The notes under the pieces: model-generated
What the model saw: the letters and a program-made list of their open reading frames with translations, nothing else
What the model was told of the DNA's origin: nothing
The model's database searches: none
Shown: positions 41,416 through 52,224 of the stretch, one piece after another
How positions within the stretch are numbered: the first letter of the stretch is position 1
Layout of the letters: every line of letters starts with the position of its first letter
Program-made: the position numbers and the translations under genes
Origin: Nocardioides alkalitolerans DSM 16699
GTDB taxonomy: Bacteria > Actinomycetota > Actinomycetes > Propionibacteriales > Nocardioidaceae
NCBI RefSeq assembly: GCF_000426525.1
Contig: NZ_KE384533.1
Coordinates: 1,280,562-1,344,561 of the forward strand
Direction: 5' to 3'
DNA length: 64,000 nucleotides

Positions 41416-42300
41416 ATGACGAGCCCGACCCAGCCGACCGATCAGCCGACCGATCAGCCGACCGATCAGCCGACCGACCTGCCGACCCTCGACGGCCTGC
41501 GCCTCGTGGTCGCCGACATGGACGGCACGCTCCTCGACGAGCGCGGCGACGTGCCGGTCGGTCTCTGGCCCCTGGTGGAGCGCATGCGCGCCGCCGGCGT
41601 CGTCTTCGCGCCCGCGAGCGGTCGCCAGCACGCCACGCTCGCCCACATGTTCGCCGACCTCGGGGACGACCTCCTCGTCATCGCCGAGAACGGCTCGTAC
41701 GTCGCGCGCGGCGGTGTCGAGGTCAGCTCGGTGACGCTCGAGCGGAGCCTCGTGGTCGACGCGGTCGGGGTCGTCCGACAGCTGGCCGCCGACGGCAACG
41801 ACGTCGGCGTGGTCGTGTGCGGCAAGCACGCGGCGTACGTCGAGCGCGTCGACGAGGGCTTCCTGCGCCACGTGGCGCCCTACTACCTGAGCCTCGAGCA
41901 GGTCGACGACCTGCTCGCCGTCGACGACGACGTGCTCAAGGTGGCGGTGTTCGACGTGAACGGCGCCGAGCCGGTCACGGCCGCCGCGCTCGCCCCGTTC
42001 CGGGAGACCCACCAGGTGGTCGTCTCGGGGCCGTTCTGGGTCGACATCATGAAGGCCGGGGTGAACAAGGGCGTCGCCCTGCGCAGCCTGCAGGCCGAGC
42101 TCGGCGTCACCCGGGCCCAGACCGTCGTCTTCGGCGACTACCTCAACGACCTCGAGATGCTCGACGAGGCCGACGCGTCGTTCGCGATGGCCAACGCCCA
42201 TCCCGAGGTGCTGGAGCGGGCGCGCTACCGGGCGCCGTCCAACGCCGAGAACGGCGTCATCACGACCCTCACGCGGCTCCTGGACCACCACGGCGCCTGA
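41416..42300 (+). CDS. HAD-superfamily hydrolase, Cof subfamily
   Basis: A protein of 294 residues. It has the HAD motifs LVVADMDGTLLDERG (nucleophile Asp), PASGRQHATLAHMF, KAGVNKGVALRSLQ (Lys) and VVFGDYLNDLEMLDEAD, with a C2 cap typical of Cof phosphatases acting on sugar or nucleotide phosphates. The N-terminus has a Pro-Thr-Asp-Gln repeat that precedes the domain. ATG 41416 is favoured; GTG 41356 (overlapping the previous stop) would add 20 residues. Confidence 0.85.
   Translation: MTSPTQPTDQPTDQPTDQPTDLPTLDGLRLVVADMDGTLLDERGDVPVGLWPLVERMRAAGVVFAPASGRQHATLAHMFADLGDDLLVIAENGSYVARGGVEVSSVTLERSLVVDAVGVVRQLAADGNDVGVVVCGKHAAYVERVDEGFLRHVAPYYLSLEQVDDLLAVDDDVLKVAVFDVNGAEPVTAAALAPFRETHQVVVSGPFWVDIMKAGVNKGVALRSLQAELGVTRAQTVVFGDYLNDLEMLDEADASFAMANAHPEVLERARYRAPSNAENGVITTLTRLLDHHGA
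41431..41478 (+). repeat. 12-base tandem repeat in the HAD gene
   Basis: Four perfect or near-perfect copies of CAGCCGACCGAT encode QPTD repeats near the N-terminus. This is consistent with slippage that keeps frame. Confidence 0.8.
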
Positions 42301-42490
42301 GCCGACCGCGGTCGCGGGCCCCTCGTCGTACGGCGTCGGGCCGTGCCGCTCGGCAGGTCGCTCGGCGCGCCGGGCGGGGGTACCTGTGGTCTGTGGCGAC
42401 CCGGCGGTGCAGTCTTGGCCGAGCACCATCCGGCACCCGCCACCGGACTGCCGCCGCCCGGCGGGTCCGGACCTCGACGAGGAGGACCGC

Positions 42491-43744
42491 ATGACCCCGA
42501 CCCCCGACCCGACGGACGCCCGGTTCGCCGGCCTGGACCTGACGCCGTCCCCCCGTGCCCAGGAGATGCGCGCCTCGCTGGTCGAGTTCATGAACGACCA
42601 CGTCTTCCCGGCCGAGGCGGCCTACCACGACTACCGGGTGGCCGCGGGTCCCGACGACCACACGCTGCCGCCGGTCGTGGAGGAGCTCAAGGTCGAGGCC
42701 CGTCGCCGTGGTCTGTGGAACCTCTTCCTGCCCGACGAGTCCGGCATCTCCCAGCTCGACTACGCCGGCCTCGCCGAGATCACCGGCTGGAGCCTCGAGC
42801 TCGCGCCGGAGGCGGTCAACAGCCAGGCGCCCGACACGGGCAACATGGAGCTGCTGCACCTCTTCGCCACGCCGGCCCAGCGCACGGAGTGGCTCGAGCC
42901 CCTGCTGGCCGGTGAGATCCGCTCGGCGTTCGCGATGACCGAGAAGGCGGTGGCGAGCAGCGACGCCACCAACATCGAGACCTCGATCGTGCGCGACGGC
43001 GACTCCTACGTCGTGAACGGCCGCAAGTGGTGGACGTCCGGCGCGGCCGACCCCCGCTGCAAGGTGATGGTCGTGATGGGCAAGACCGACCCCGACGGCC
43101 CCCGCCACCTCCAGCAGTCGATGCTCCTGGTGCCGACCGACACCCCCGGCGTCACGATCGTCCGCGACCTCCCCGTCTTCGGGCGCCACGACCAGCACGG
43201 CCACTGCGAGGTGCTCTTCGAGGACGTCCGCGTGCCGGTCGAGAACCTGCTCGGCGAGGAGGGCTCGGGCTTCGCGCTGGCCCAGGCGCGTCTCGGGCCG
43301 GGCCGCATCCACCACTGCATGCGGGCGCTGGGTGCCGCGGAGCGGGCGATGGACCTGATGGTGAAGCGCTCCACGAGCCGGGTCGCGTTCGGCAAGCCGC
43401 TCGCCGAGCAGGGCATGGTCCAGAAGGACATCGCGGAGTCGCGCCTCGCGATCGAGCAGGCGCGCCTGCTGTGCCAGCACGCGGCTGCGGTCATCGACGC
43501 CCGGGGCAACAAGGCCGCGGCGTCGCTGGTCTCGATGGCGAAGGTCGCGGTGCCGCGGGTGGCGCTCGAGGTCATCGACCGGGCGATCCAGGTGCACGGC
43601 GGGGCGGGCATCAGCGACGACGTGCCGCTGGCCGCCATGTACGGCTGGCACCGCGCCATGCGCATCTTCGACGGCCCCGACGAGGTCCACCTGCGCACCA
43701 TCGCGAAGGTCGAGCTCGGCCGCGTCGCCGAGCTGCGCCCCTGA
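42491..43744 (+). CDS. acyl-CoA dehydrogenase
   Basis: A protein of 417 residues. Segments FAMTEKAVASSDATNIETSI, NGRKWWTSGAADPRCKVMVVMGKTD, GFALAQARLGPGRIHHCMRALGAAERAMDLMVKRS and IQVHGGAGISDDVPLAAMYGWHRAMRIFDGPDEVHLRTIAK are characteristic. The position of the base corresponds to the DGPDEVH region, which is typical of the ACAD10/11-like type, where the Asp acts as base. It would desaturate an acyl-CoA with an electron-transfer flavoprotein. GGAGGA precedes ATG 42491. A repeat cluster lies right after the stop. Confidence 0.9.
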   Translation: MTPTPDPTDARFAGLDLTPSPRAQEMRASLVEFMNDHVFPAEAAYHDYRVAAGPDDHTLPPVVEELKVEARRRGLWNLFLPDESGISQLDYAGLAEITGWSLELAPEAVNSQAPDTGNMELLHLFATPAQRTEWLEPLLAGEIRSAFAMTEKAVASSDATNIETSIVRDGDSYVVNGRKWWTSGAADPRCKVMVVMGKTDPDGPRHLQQSMLLVPTDTPGVTIVRDLPVFGRHDQHGHCEVLFEDVRVPVENLLGEEGSGFALAQARLGPGRIHHCMRALGAAERAMDLMVKRSTSRVAFGKPLAEQGMVQKDIAESRLAIEQARLLCQHAAAVIDARGNKAAASLVSMAKVAVPRVALEVIDRAIQVHGGAGISDDVPLAAMYGWHRAMRIFDGPDEVHLRTIAKVELGRVAELRP

Positions 43745-43772
43745 CCCAGGGCTGACCCCGGCCGGGACGCGC

Positions 43773-43894
43773 CGAGCTGTCGCGTCTGCAGGCCCGAAAC
43801 GCGCCGAGCTGTCGCGTCTGCACGATGCAGATGCGACAGCTCGGTGCTGATGCGACAGCTCGGCGCTCCGGGAGCGTGCAGACCCGACAGGTCG
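43773..43894. repeat. cluster 2 of the 18-base-core repeat: two direct plus three inverted copies
   Basis: Direct cores start at 43773 and 43805 (32 apart). Inverted cores start at 43826, 43845 (19 later) and 43877 (32 later). The cluster fills the gap between the convergent acyl-CoA dehydrogenase and aldolase genes. The last inverted core ends 18 bases from the aldolase stop. Some copies carry single substitutions (for example GATGCGACAGCTCG). Confidence 0.95.
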
Positions 43895-43911
43895 GCGCCC
43901 CGGGGGAGGGG

Positions 43912-44649
43912 TCAGCCGATGAGCGCGTCCATCGTGTCCTTGGCGCTGGTGAAGCCCTGGACGATCGCCTCGTGCACCATCTGGAGCGCGATGAAGCTGG
44001 CGCCGTGCTCGAGCGCGAGCTTCTTCTCGGCCTCCGACCAGGCGGGGAGCACCCACGGCTTGCCGGCGGCGGCGGCGCAGGCGGCGATGTGGGCGATGTC
44101 GGCGAAGTCCTCCTCCGTGCGGCTGTACGACCCGCGGCCGCGGCGCAGCGAGAGGTCGGTGGGGCCGATGAAGACGCCGTCCACGGTGTCGAGCGCGAGG
44201 ATCGCCTCGACGTCGTCGAACGCGCCCGCGTCCTCGATCATCGGGAAGACGAGCGTGGTGGCGTCCGCGTTGCGGTACCACTCGTCGGAGAACCCGCCGT
44301 ACCCGACGGTGCGGCCGCCCGCGGCGCTGCGGTCGCCGAGCGGCGGGAACTTGGCGAGGCCCGTGATGGCGCGGGCGTGCTCGACGTTCTCGATGTGGGG
44401 GATGATCACGCCGTCCGCGCCGAAGTCGAGCGCCTGCTGGATCGCGCCGCGCTCGGGCACGAGCACCTTCGCCAGCACCGTCAGGCCGAGGCCCTTCACG
44501 AGCGGGATGAAGCGCTCCAGCGTGACGAGGTCGAACGGGCCGTGCTCGATGTCGAGGATCACGAAGTCGTAGCCGATCTTCGCGACGATCTCCGCCACGG
44601 CGGTGTTCGAGTCGGAGAGCCAGGCGCCGAGCTGGGGGGTGGTCGTCAT
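43912..44649 (-). CDS. HpcH/HpaI aldolase/citrate lyase-family protein
   Basis: A protein of 245 residues. YDFVILDIEHGPFDLVTLERF, DGVIIPHIENVEHARAI, VFPMIEDAGAFDDVEAILALDTVDGVFIGPTDLSLRRG and the C-terminal WSEAEKKLALEHGASFIAL are the HpcH/HpaI barrel motifs with metal-binding Glu and Asp. It would split a 4-hydroxy-2-oxo acid into pyruvate and an aldehyde. It is the last gene of the leftward operon that also holds a carbon-nitrogen hydrolase and a peptide-type transporter, so the operon probably degrades an imported amide-like compound (inference). GAAAGGAC precedes ATG 44649. Confidence 0.88.
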   Translation of the reverse strand: MTTTPQLGAWLSDSNTAVAEIVAKIGYDFVILDIEHGPFDLVTLERFIPLVKGLGLTVLAKVLVPERGAIQQALDFGADGVIIPHIENVEHARAITGLAKFPPLGDRSAAGGRTVGYGGFSDEWYRNADATTLVFPMIEDAGAFDDVEAILALDTVDGVFIGPTDLSLRRGRGSYSRTEEDFADIAHIAACAAAAGKPWVLPAWSEAEKKLALEHGASFIALQMVHEAIVQGFTSAKDTMDALIG

Positions 44650-44738
44650 GGGAGCCGATGTCCTTTCGTGGGCGGGGCGGTGGGTCCGCCCCGGGGAAGC
44701 CGGCCGGGTGGCCGGGAGCAGCCGGGAGCCGGCGAGGG

Positions 44739-45530
44739 TCAGGAGGTGACCTGGTAGCGGCGGTTGGCGAGGCTGGGGTTGCTGGCGCGCACGACGTCGA
44801 TGCGCGTGGGGTCGACCTCGAAGACGGCCACGTCGACGGCCTCGGCGAGCTCGGCGATCGTCGAGCCCATCGGGTCGACCGCGAGCGACGAGCCGACCCC
44901 GAGCCCGGGCGCCTGCGAGACCCCGGCGACGTACACCGTGTTCTCGATGGCGCGGGCCAGGAGCAGCGTCTTCCAGTGGAACTCCTTGCGCGGCCCGGGC
45001 ACCCACGAGGCGGGGTAGAGCAGCACCTGGGCGCCGGCGTCCACGACGCGGCGGGCGGGCTCGGGGAAGCGCAGGTCGTAGCAGGTGAGCAGCCCGATCT
45101 CGGCGTCGCCGACGGTGAACGTCTCCGGGGCGTCGAGGTCGCCGGGGCAGATGAAGTCCGACTCCTTGAAGCCGAAGGCGTCGTAGAGGTGCTGCTTGCG
45201 GTACGCCGTGACGCGCTCGCCGTCGGGGCCGATCACGAGCAGGGAGTTGTAGGCGCGGTCGGGGTCCGGCGAGGTCTCGACGAGCCCGTAGACGATCGTC
45301 ACGGACAGCTCCGCGGCGAGCGCGGAGACGCGGCTGGCGAAGGGACCGTCGAGCGGCTCGGCGTTCTCGACGAACACCCGCGAGAGCTCGGCGACCTCGA
45401 ACATGGCCCACTCGGGGAAGACGACGAGGTCGGCACCGCGGGCGGCCCCGATCTCGGCGAGCCGGCGCATCTCGGCGAAGTTCGTGTCCTTGTCCTCGGT
45501 GGACAGCATCTGGCACAGGGCGATCTTCAC
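44739..45530 (-). CDS. carbon-nitrogen hydrolase (nitrilase superfamily)
   Basis: A protein of 263 residues. The catalytic Glu-Lys-Cys triad is visible: Glu in VVFPEWAMFE, Lys in YRKQHLYDAFGFKESD and Cys in GLLTCYDLRFPEPARR. It would hydrolyse an amide, omega-amide or nitrile in the cytosol. GTG 45530 overlaps the LysR stop as GTGA. The location between LysR and aldolase genes suggests release of an amino group before the aldol cleavage. Confidence 0.9.
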   Translation of the reverse strand: MKIALCQMLSTEDKDTNFAEMRRLAEIGAARGADLVVFPEWAMFEVAELSRVFVENAEPLDGPFASRVSALAAELSVTIVYGLVETSPDPDRAYNSLLVIGPDGERVTAYRKQHLYDAFGFKESDFICPGDLDAPETFTVGDAEIGLLTCYDLRFPEPARRVVDAGAQVLLYPASWVPGPRKEFHWKTLLLARAIENTVYVAGVSQAPGLGVGSSLAVDPMGSTIAELAEAVDVAVFEVDPTRIDVVRASNPSLANRRYQVTS

Positions 45531-46633
45531 GCGCTGTGCTCCTCTCTCTCGGTGGTGGCGTCGGTGCCGCCGGGGGCGGCGTCGTCGGGGTCGTCGGTGG
45601 GGTCGTCGGGGGAGCCGGGGTCGGTCGTGAGGCGCAGCGGACCGGGCTGCGGGGCCGGCCAGCCGTGCCAGTCGGCGGTGCCGGGCTCGCTGCCGCGCTC
45701 GGCCAGCAGGTCCTGGTACGCCGGCAGCCAGGGCCGCATGGGGTCGGCGGGCCGCCGGTAGGCCGCCGTGACGTGGTCGATGAACTTCGTGATCACCGGG
45801 GTCACGCGGTCCGGGTGCCAGCACAGCGACACCACGGCCTCGATCGTCGGCTCGACCAGCGGGCGGTAGACGACGTTCGGCATCCGCATGGCGGTGAGCG
45901 AGCGGGGCAGGAAGCAGACGCCCGATCCGGCGGAGACCATGCCGATGTGGTCGTGGTACGAGCCGGCCGCGATCGGTCCCCGCGGCGAGAAGCCGGCCTT
46001 CATGCACGCCACGATGAGGGCGTCGTGGTTCTCAGGCGCCGCGTGCCGCGGGATGGTGATGATCTGCTCGTTGCGCAGGTCGGCCACCGCCACCTCGGAC
46101 TGGGCGGCGAGCGGGTGGTCGTCGGGCACGGCGACCAGGTAGGGCTCGCGGAAGAGCTCGCGGTTCTCGAACCCCTTCTGCTGGTAGTGCGTGTAGAGCA
46201 CGGCCACGTCCTGCCGGCCGCCGTCGAGCTCGTCGATGATCTGCGCCGTGTTGGCGTAGGTGATCGGCAGGTCCACCCGGGGTGAGGTGGTGCGGTAGTC
46301 CTTCACGACGCTGGGCAGGTGGCCGTAGACGAGCGAGACCGCCATCGCCAGGCGCACCCGGCCCATGTCGCCCCGGTGCATCTCGTTGAGCAGGCCCTCG
46401 AGGTCGCGGATCTGGTCGAGCACGGCGCGGCAGCGGATGTAGAACTCGCGGCCGGCCGCGGTGACCGTGAACGGCCGCGTCGAGCGGTCGAGCAGCTGGA
46501 TGCCGAGGTCGCTCTCGAGCCGGATGATCTGCTGGCTCAGCGCCGGCTGGCTGATGAACAGCTGTTCGGCCGCCGTGCGGAAGCTCTGCGCGTCGACGAG
46601 CGACACGTACATCTCGAGACGTCGGGTCTCCAT
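45527..46633 (-). CDS. LysR-family transcriptional regulator inside the ABC operon
   Basis: A protein of 368 residues. The HTH is LEMYVSLVDAQSFRTAAEQLFISQPALSQQIIRLESDLG, followed by a ligand-binding domain (IRCRAVLDQIRDLEGLLNE, RVRLAMAVSLVYGHLPSV). The C-terminus has a long Asp/Pro/Thr tail (DDPTDDPDDAAPGG) beyond the usual ~300 residues. It sits inside its own operon and is coupled to the hydrolase. It probably controls the operon through the AT-rich inverted repeat near 51841-51863. Confidence 0.87.
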   Translation of the reverse strand: METRRLEMYVSLVDAQSFRTAAEQLFISQPALSQQIIRLESDLGIQLLDRSTRPFTVTAAGREFYIRCRAVLDQIRDLEGLLNEMHRGDMGRVRLAMAVSLVYGHLPSVVKDYRTTSPRVDLPITYANTAQIIDELDGGRQDVAVLYTHYQQKGFENRELFREPYLVAVPDDHPLAAQSEVAVADLRNEQIITIPRHAAPENHDALIVACMKAGFSPRGPIAAGSYHDHIGMVSAGSGVCFLPRSLTAMRMPNVVYRPLVEPTIEAVVSLCWHPDRVTPVITKFIDHVTAAYRRPADPMRPWLPAYQDLLAERGSEPGTADWHGWPAPQPGPLRLTTDPGSPDDPTDDPDDAAPGGTDATTEREEHSA

Positions 46634-46657
46634 GTCATTCCCCCTGGTGGTCGGTCG

Positions 46658-48333
<1,676 letters not shown>

Positions 48334-48337
<4 letters not shown>

Positions 48338-49173
48338 CGGTCGTTCCTCGACTTCGGGTCGAGCCCCGAGCGCAGCGCGTCACCGAGCAGGCCGAAGGCC
48401 AGGATGGTGAGCACCACGAACGCTCCGGGCACCAGCAGGACGTGCGGGTCGGTGGAGAGGTAGCGCTGCCCCTGGGCGACCATCGAGCCCCACGAGGGGG
48501 TCGGGGGAACGACGCCGAGGCCGAGGTAGCTGAGGCCGGACTCCAGCAGGATCGCCGTGGCGATCGTCAGGGAGACCTGCACGATGAGCGGCGCCGAGAT
48601 GTTCGGCAGGATCACGCCGAAGAGGCGCGTGCGGGTCGGGGCGCCGAACGCCGTGGCGGCCTCGACGTACTCGAGCCGCTTGACCGAGATGACCTGGCCG
48701 TAGGCGATGCGGGCGAAGGTCGGGGCGAAGAGCACGCCCATCGCCACGATGAGGGTGCCGGCACCCGGGCCCCGCAGCGTCACCGCGAGCAGCACCAGGA
48801 TGATCGGCGGGAACGCGAGGAGCACGTCGACGACCACCCGCATGGTGACGACCTCCACGACGCCGCCGAAGTAGCCGCCGAGCAGACCGAGCAGCGTGCC
48901 GAGCACCATCGAGACGACGGTGGCGCCGAGTGCGATGAGCAGCTCGACCCGGGCGCCGTACACGACGCGGCTGAGGATGTCGCGGCCCAGCTCGTCGGTG
49001 CCGAGCAGGTGCGTGCCGAGGCCGGGGCCCTGGAGGCGGTTCGCGACGTCCTGGGTGAGCGGGTCGTGGGGGGCCACGAGCGGGGCGAAGAGGAGGGTGA
49101 CGAGCAGGAGCCCGACGTAGACCAGCGCGACGAGGCGCAGGGGGGTCAGGGCCTGACGGAGTCGGCGGCGCAT
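48334..49173 (-). CDS. ABC transporter permease, DppC type
   Basis: A protein of 279 residues. The first helix (LRLVALVYVGLLLVTLLFAPLV) is followed by HLLGTDELGRDILSRVVYGARVELLIALGATVVSM, the EAA-type loop YVEAATAFGAPTRTRLFGVILPNISAPLIVQ and GLGVVPPTPSWGSMVAQGQRYL. These are the hallmarks of peptide/nickel permease C subunits. It lies four bases after the DppB-type gene. Confidence 0.92.
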
Positions 49174-49177
49174 CGGC

Positions 49178-50128
49178 TCATCGCCTCACTCTCGGGTCGA
49201 GCACTCCGTAGAGCACGTCGACGATGATGTTGATGGACACGAAGAGCACGGCGATCGTGATGACGATGCCCTGCACCACGGGGTAGTCGCGGGCCGTCAC
49301 CGCCTCGACGAGCAGGCTGCTGAGGCCGGGGTAGTTGAAGACCCGCTCGACCAGCACGGTCGAGCCCAGCAGGGTGCCGACGCCGATGCCGACGGTGGTC
49401 ACGACCGGGTTGAGCGAGTTGCGCAGCACGTAGCGGCGGAACACGGCCCGGCGCGAGAGGCCCATGGAGCGGGCCGTGCGCACCCAGTCCTGGTGGAGCA
49501 TCTCGAGCACCGCCGAGCGCGTCATCCGGGCGATGGTCGACGCGAAGCCGACCGCCAGGGCGATCGCGGGGAGCACGAGGATCTGGGCGTGGCGGTTCGG
49601 GTCCTCGCCCCACTCGGCGAACCCGCCGGCCGGCAGCGCGCCGAGCTTGAGCGAGAACACGAGGATGAGGATCGAGCCGAAGACGAACACGGGGAGCGCG
49701 ATGCCGATCGACGTGAGCACCGAGGTGACCGAGTCGAACCAGCCGCCGGCCCGCGCGGCCAGGGCGCCCCAGGGCACCCCGACCACGACGGCGACGAGCG
49801 TGGCGAGGCCGACCAGCTCGAGGGTGCGGGGGAGTCGCTCGCCGATGGCCTCCGAGACCGGCTGCCGGTTGCGGAACGACTCCCCCAGGTCACCGGTGAG
49901 GGCGCCGGAGAGGAAGTGCCAGTACTGCGTGAGGAGCGGCTGGTCGAGACCCAGCTGGGTCCGGACCCGGGCGACCGCCTCCGGGGTGGCGGAGGCGCCG
50001 TCGCCCTGCGAGAGCAGGAGCATGGCGGGGTCGCCGGGCACCAGGTGCAGCGCCAGGAAGATCAGCGTCAGGACCAGCAGGACGAGCCCGAGGCCCACCC
50101 CGATCCTGCGCAGCACGTACGAGAACAT
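49178..50128 (-). CDS. ABC transporter permease, DppB type
   Basis: A protein of 316 residues. It has the N-terminal helix FSYVLRRIGVGLGLVLLVLTLIFLALHLVPGDP, LGLDQPLLTQYWHFLSGALTGDLGESF, the EAA loop WVRTARSMGLSRRAVFRRYVLRNSLNPVVTTVG and the C-terminal SINIIVDVLYGVLDPRVRR. These fit DppB. GGAGAGAAG precedes ATG 50128. Confidence 0.92.
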   Translation of the reverse strand: MFSYVLRRIGVGLGLVLLVLTLIFLALHLVPGDPAMLLLSQGDGASATPEAVARVRTQLGLDQPLLTQYWHFLSGALTGDLGESFRNRQPVSEAIGERLPRTLELVGLATLVAVVVGVPWGALAARAGGWFDSVTSVLTSIGIALPVFVFGSILILVFSLKLGALPAGGFAEWGEDPNRHAQILVLPAIALAVGFASTIARMTRSAVLEMLHQDWVRTARSMGLSRRAVFRRYVLRNSLNPVVTTVGIGVGTLLGSTVLVERVFNYPGLSSLLVEAVTARDYPVVQGIVITIAVLFVSINIIVDVLYGVLDPRVRR

Positions 50129-50160
50129 CGGACTTCTCTCCGTCGGTGATCAGGCGTCGA

Positions 50161-51729
50161 TCAGCGGTTGAGGGAGGTGTTCACCAGCGTGTAGCCGCTG
50201 AAGAACGTGTGGAACCCGGTGAGGTTCGTGAAGCCCTCGACGTCGTCGCTGTAGGCCCAGGCCTGGTCGCGGGTGTCGATCGAGGCGAACGGCACGTCGG
50301 TGGCGAACAGGTCGAATGCCTCCTCGTACGCCGCGCGGCGGCTGTCGTCGTCGGTGGCGCGCAGGCCCTCGGTGAGCGCGGCCGCGATCTCCTCGTTCTC
50401 GTAGCCGAAGCTGCGGTTGAAGTTGTCGGGCGGGGTCACGAAGCCGAGCAGGTACGACGGGTTCGTCACGATGCCGACGTCACCGGAGACGGCGAGGTCG
50501 TAGTCGCCGGCCGCGCCCTTCTCGAGGCGACCCGACCAGTCGGGGGCGTCGAGCGTGATGTCGATGCCGACGGCCTGCAGGTCCTGCTGCACCGAGAGCG
50601 CGGTGTCCTGGAGGAACGTGTACTGCGACGTGGCGAGCAGGGTCGCCTCGAAGCCGTCCGGGTAGCCGGCCTCGGCGAGCAGCTCCTCGGCGCGGTCGGG
50701 GTCGTAGGACCACAGCTCGTCGCCGACGCCCTCGAGCGCCTCGTCGTCGGGCATGACGACGCCCTCGAGGGGCTCGCCGTTGCTCTGGAACGCGGCAGTC
50801 AGCGCGTTGTCGCGGTTGATCGCGTAGGCGACGGCCTCGCGCACCAGCGGGTCGGCGAACGGGCCCTCGGTGGTGTTGAACTGGACGTACTGGAAGGGGC
50901 CCGGCGTGGCGTCGAGCGTGATGCCGTCGGTGCTGCCGACGCGGTCGAAGTTCTCCCAGGTGACGTAGTCGATCATGTCGACGTCGCCGCTCACCAGCGC
51001 GTTGGCGCGGGCGTCGCCGTCGGCGTAGTAGGAGAGGTCGATCTCCTCCAGCGCGACGTCGTCGGCGTCGTAGAAGCCGTCGAACTTCGTGAGCGTCATG
51101 CCGACGCCGGCCTGCGCGTCCTCGATCATGAACGGGCCCGCGCCGACCTCGTTGGGGGTCTCGGCGTTGAGGCTGGCCTCGGGGACGATCGCGGCGGTCG
51201 GTACGGCGAGGTACTCGAGGAAGGCGTTGTTGGGCGCCTCGAGCGTGATCGTCACCTGGGTGTCGCTGTCGACGGTGATGTCGGAGATGTCGCCGAGCCC
51301 GCCGATGAGGGTGGAGCCCGAGTCGGGGTTCGCGTAGTACTCGAGCGAGCTCTTCACGTTCTCGGCCGTCAGGGGCGAGCCGTCCGAGAACGTGAGGCCC
51401 TCGTGCAGCGTGAAGACGTACGTCGTGTCGTCGGTCATCTCGTAGGACTCGGCGAGCCCCGGGACGAGGTCGCCCTGGTCGTCGAGCGTCATGAGGCCGC
51501 GGTGGATGAGCGTGAGCATGAAGTTCGTCGCCGAGCCCTGCCACACGCCGGTGGTGAGCGCGACGGGCTCGGCCGAGAGGCCGAAGCGGAGGCTCTCCTC
51601 GGAGGCCGAGGAGCCGCCGTCGCCCGACGAGCAGGCGGTGAGGGTCATCGCCGCGACGGCGACCGCGGTGACGGCGGCGAGACGCGGACGTGCGGCGGAC
51701 CGGGTGCGGAGCGGGTGAGTGGTGCGCAT
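50161..51729 (-). CDS. ABC transporter substrate-binding protein, family 5 (lipoprotein)
   Basis: A protein of 522 residues. The signal peptide ends in the lipobox LTAC (Cys ~33), so it is an extracellular lipoprotein. The family 5 pattern includes LIHRGLMTLDDQGDLVPGLAESYEMTDDTTYVFTLHEGLTFSDGSPLTAENVKSSLEYY, VREAVAYAINRD and the C-terminal AAYEEAFDLFATDVPFASI. It would bind a peptide or opine-like ligand. It leads a seven-gene operon and has a strong GAGGAAC site. Confidence 0.93.
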   Translation of the reverse strand: MRTTHPLRTRSAARPRLAAVTAVAVAAMTLTACSSGDGGSSASEESLRFGLSAEPVALTTGVWQGSATNFMLTLIHRGLMTLDDQGDLVPGLAESYEMTDDTTYVFTLHEGLTFSDGSPLTAENVKSSLEYYANPDSGSTLIGGLGDISDITVDSDTQVTITLEAPNNAFLEYLAVPTAAIVPEASLNAETPNEVGAGPFMIEDAQAGVGMTLTKFDGFYDADDVALEEIDLSYYADGDARANALVSGDVDMIDYVTWENFDRVGSTDGITLDATPGPFQYVQFNTTEGPFADPLVREAVAYAINRDNALTAAFQSNGEPLEGVVMPDDEALEGVGDELWSYDPDRAEELLAEAGYPDGFEATLLATSQYTFLQDTALSVQQDLQAVGIDITLDAPDWSGRLEKGAAGDYDLAVSGDVGIVTNPSYLLGFVTPPDNFNRSFGYENEEIAAALTEGLRATDDDSRRAAYEEAFDLFATDVPFASIDTRDQAWAYSDDVEGFTNLTGFHTFFSGYTLVNTSLNR

Positions 51730-51830
51730 GGGGTTCCTCTCAACGGGGGCTGGCCGGCGTGCGGGCCGGCGAGTACCGCCACGGACCGAGCGTCAGGCGG
51801 GGGGTCGAGAAGGATCATGCGCTGGTGACA

Positions 51831-51868
51831 ATATTCGCGTCTAATAGTTCTACTGACTATCAGAATAT
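51831..51868. promoter_or_regulatory. AT-rich promoter/operator of the ABC-LysR-hydrolase-aldolase operon
   Basis: CTAATAGT at 51841-51848 and ACTATCAG at 51856-51863 form a 7-of-8 inverted repeat, flanked by ATATTC at 51831-51836 and GAATAT at 51863-51868, which are exactly complementary. About 100 bases upstream of the binding-protein gene, the AT richness stands out strongly. The spacing and dyad suit a LysR site. Confidence 0.6.
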
Positions 51869-52095
51869 GAGAGCGCTTATGTAATGCGTTCGTGACGAAG
51901 CGGCAACGCGGGGGTCATCGGGCCCCCGCCACAGGCCAGTTCGAGGGCCGCGAGACGTTAACTCCGCAGGTCAGGGGTGTGAGTCACGTCTCCCGGTCGC
52001 GCCGCGCGGACGGCCGCCGCGGGGGTGTGTCGCAGCCCACGTCCCGGCTGCTCGCGAGCGGTGCCCGGGACGCCGTACGACCCCGGAGAACGTGC

Positions 52096-52215
52096 CGAGC
52101 TGTCGGGTCTGCACGCCCGGGAGATGCCGAGTTGTCGCGTCTGCACGATCAGAGCTCGCGGCAGACGCGACAGCTCGGCGCAGACGCGACAGGTCGGCGC
52201 AGACGCGACAGGTCG
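52096..52215. repeat. cluster 3 of the 18-base-core repeat: two direct plus three inverted copies
   Basis: Direct cores start at 52096 and 52128 (32 apart). Inverted cores start at 52160, 52179 and 52198 (19 apart). The last ends ten bases before the stop of eutC. Variants include GTCGGGTCTGCA in the first copy and GACAGGTCG in the last two. Confidence 0.95.
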
Positions 52216-52224
52216 GCGGTGGGG

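Larger units (their letters stand above)
51730..52224. other. 495-base gap holding the promoter and repeat cluster 3
   Basis: No protein gene is convincing. From left to right there is the ribosome site of the binding-protein gene, the AT-rich operator (51831-51868), an ordinary GC-rich stretch to ~52090, and then the third cluster of the 18-base-core repeat to 52215. Confidence 0.6.
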
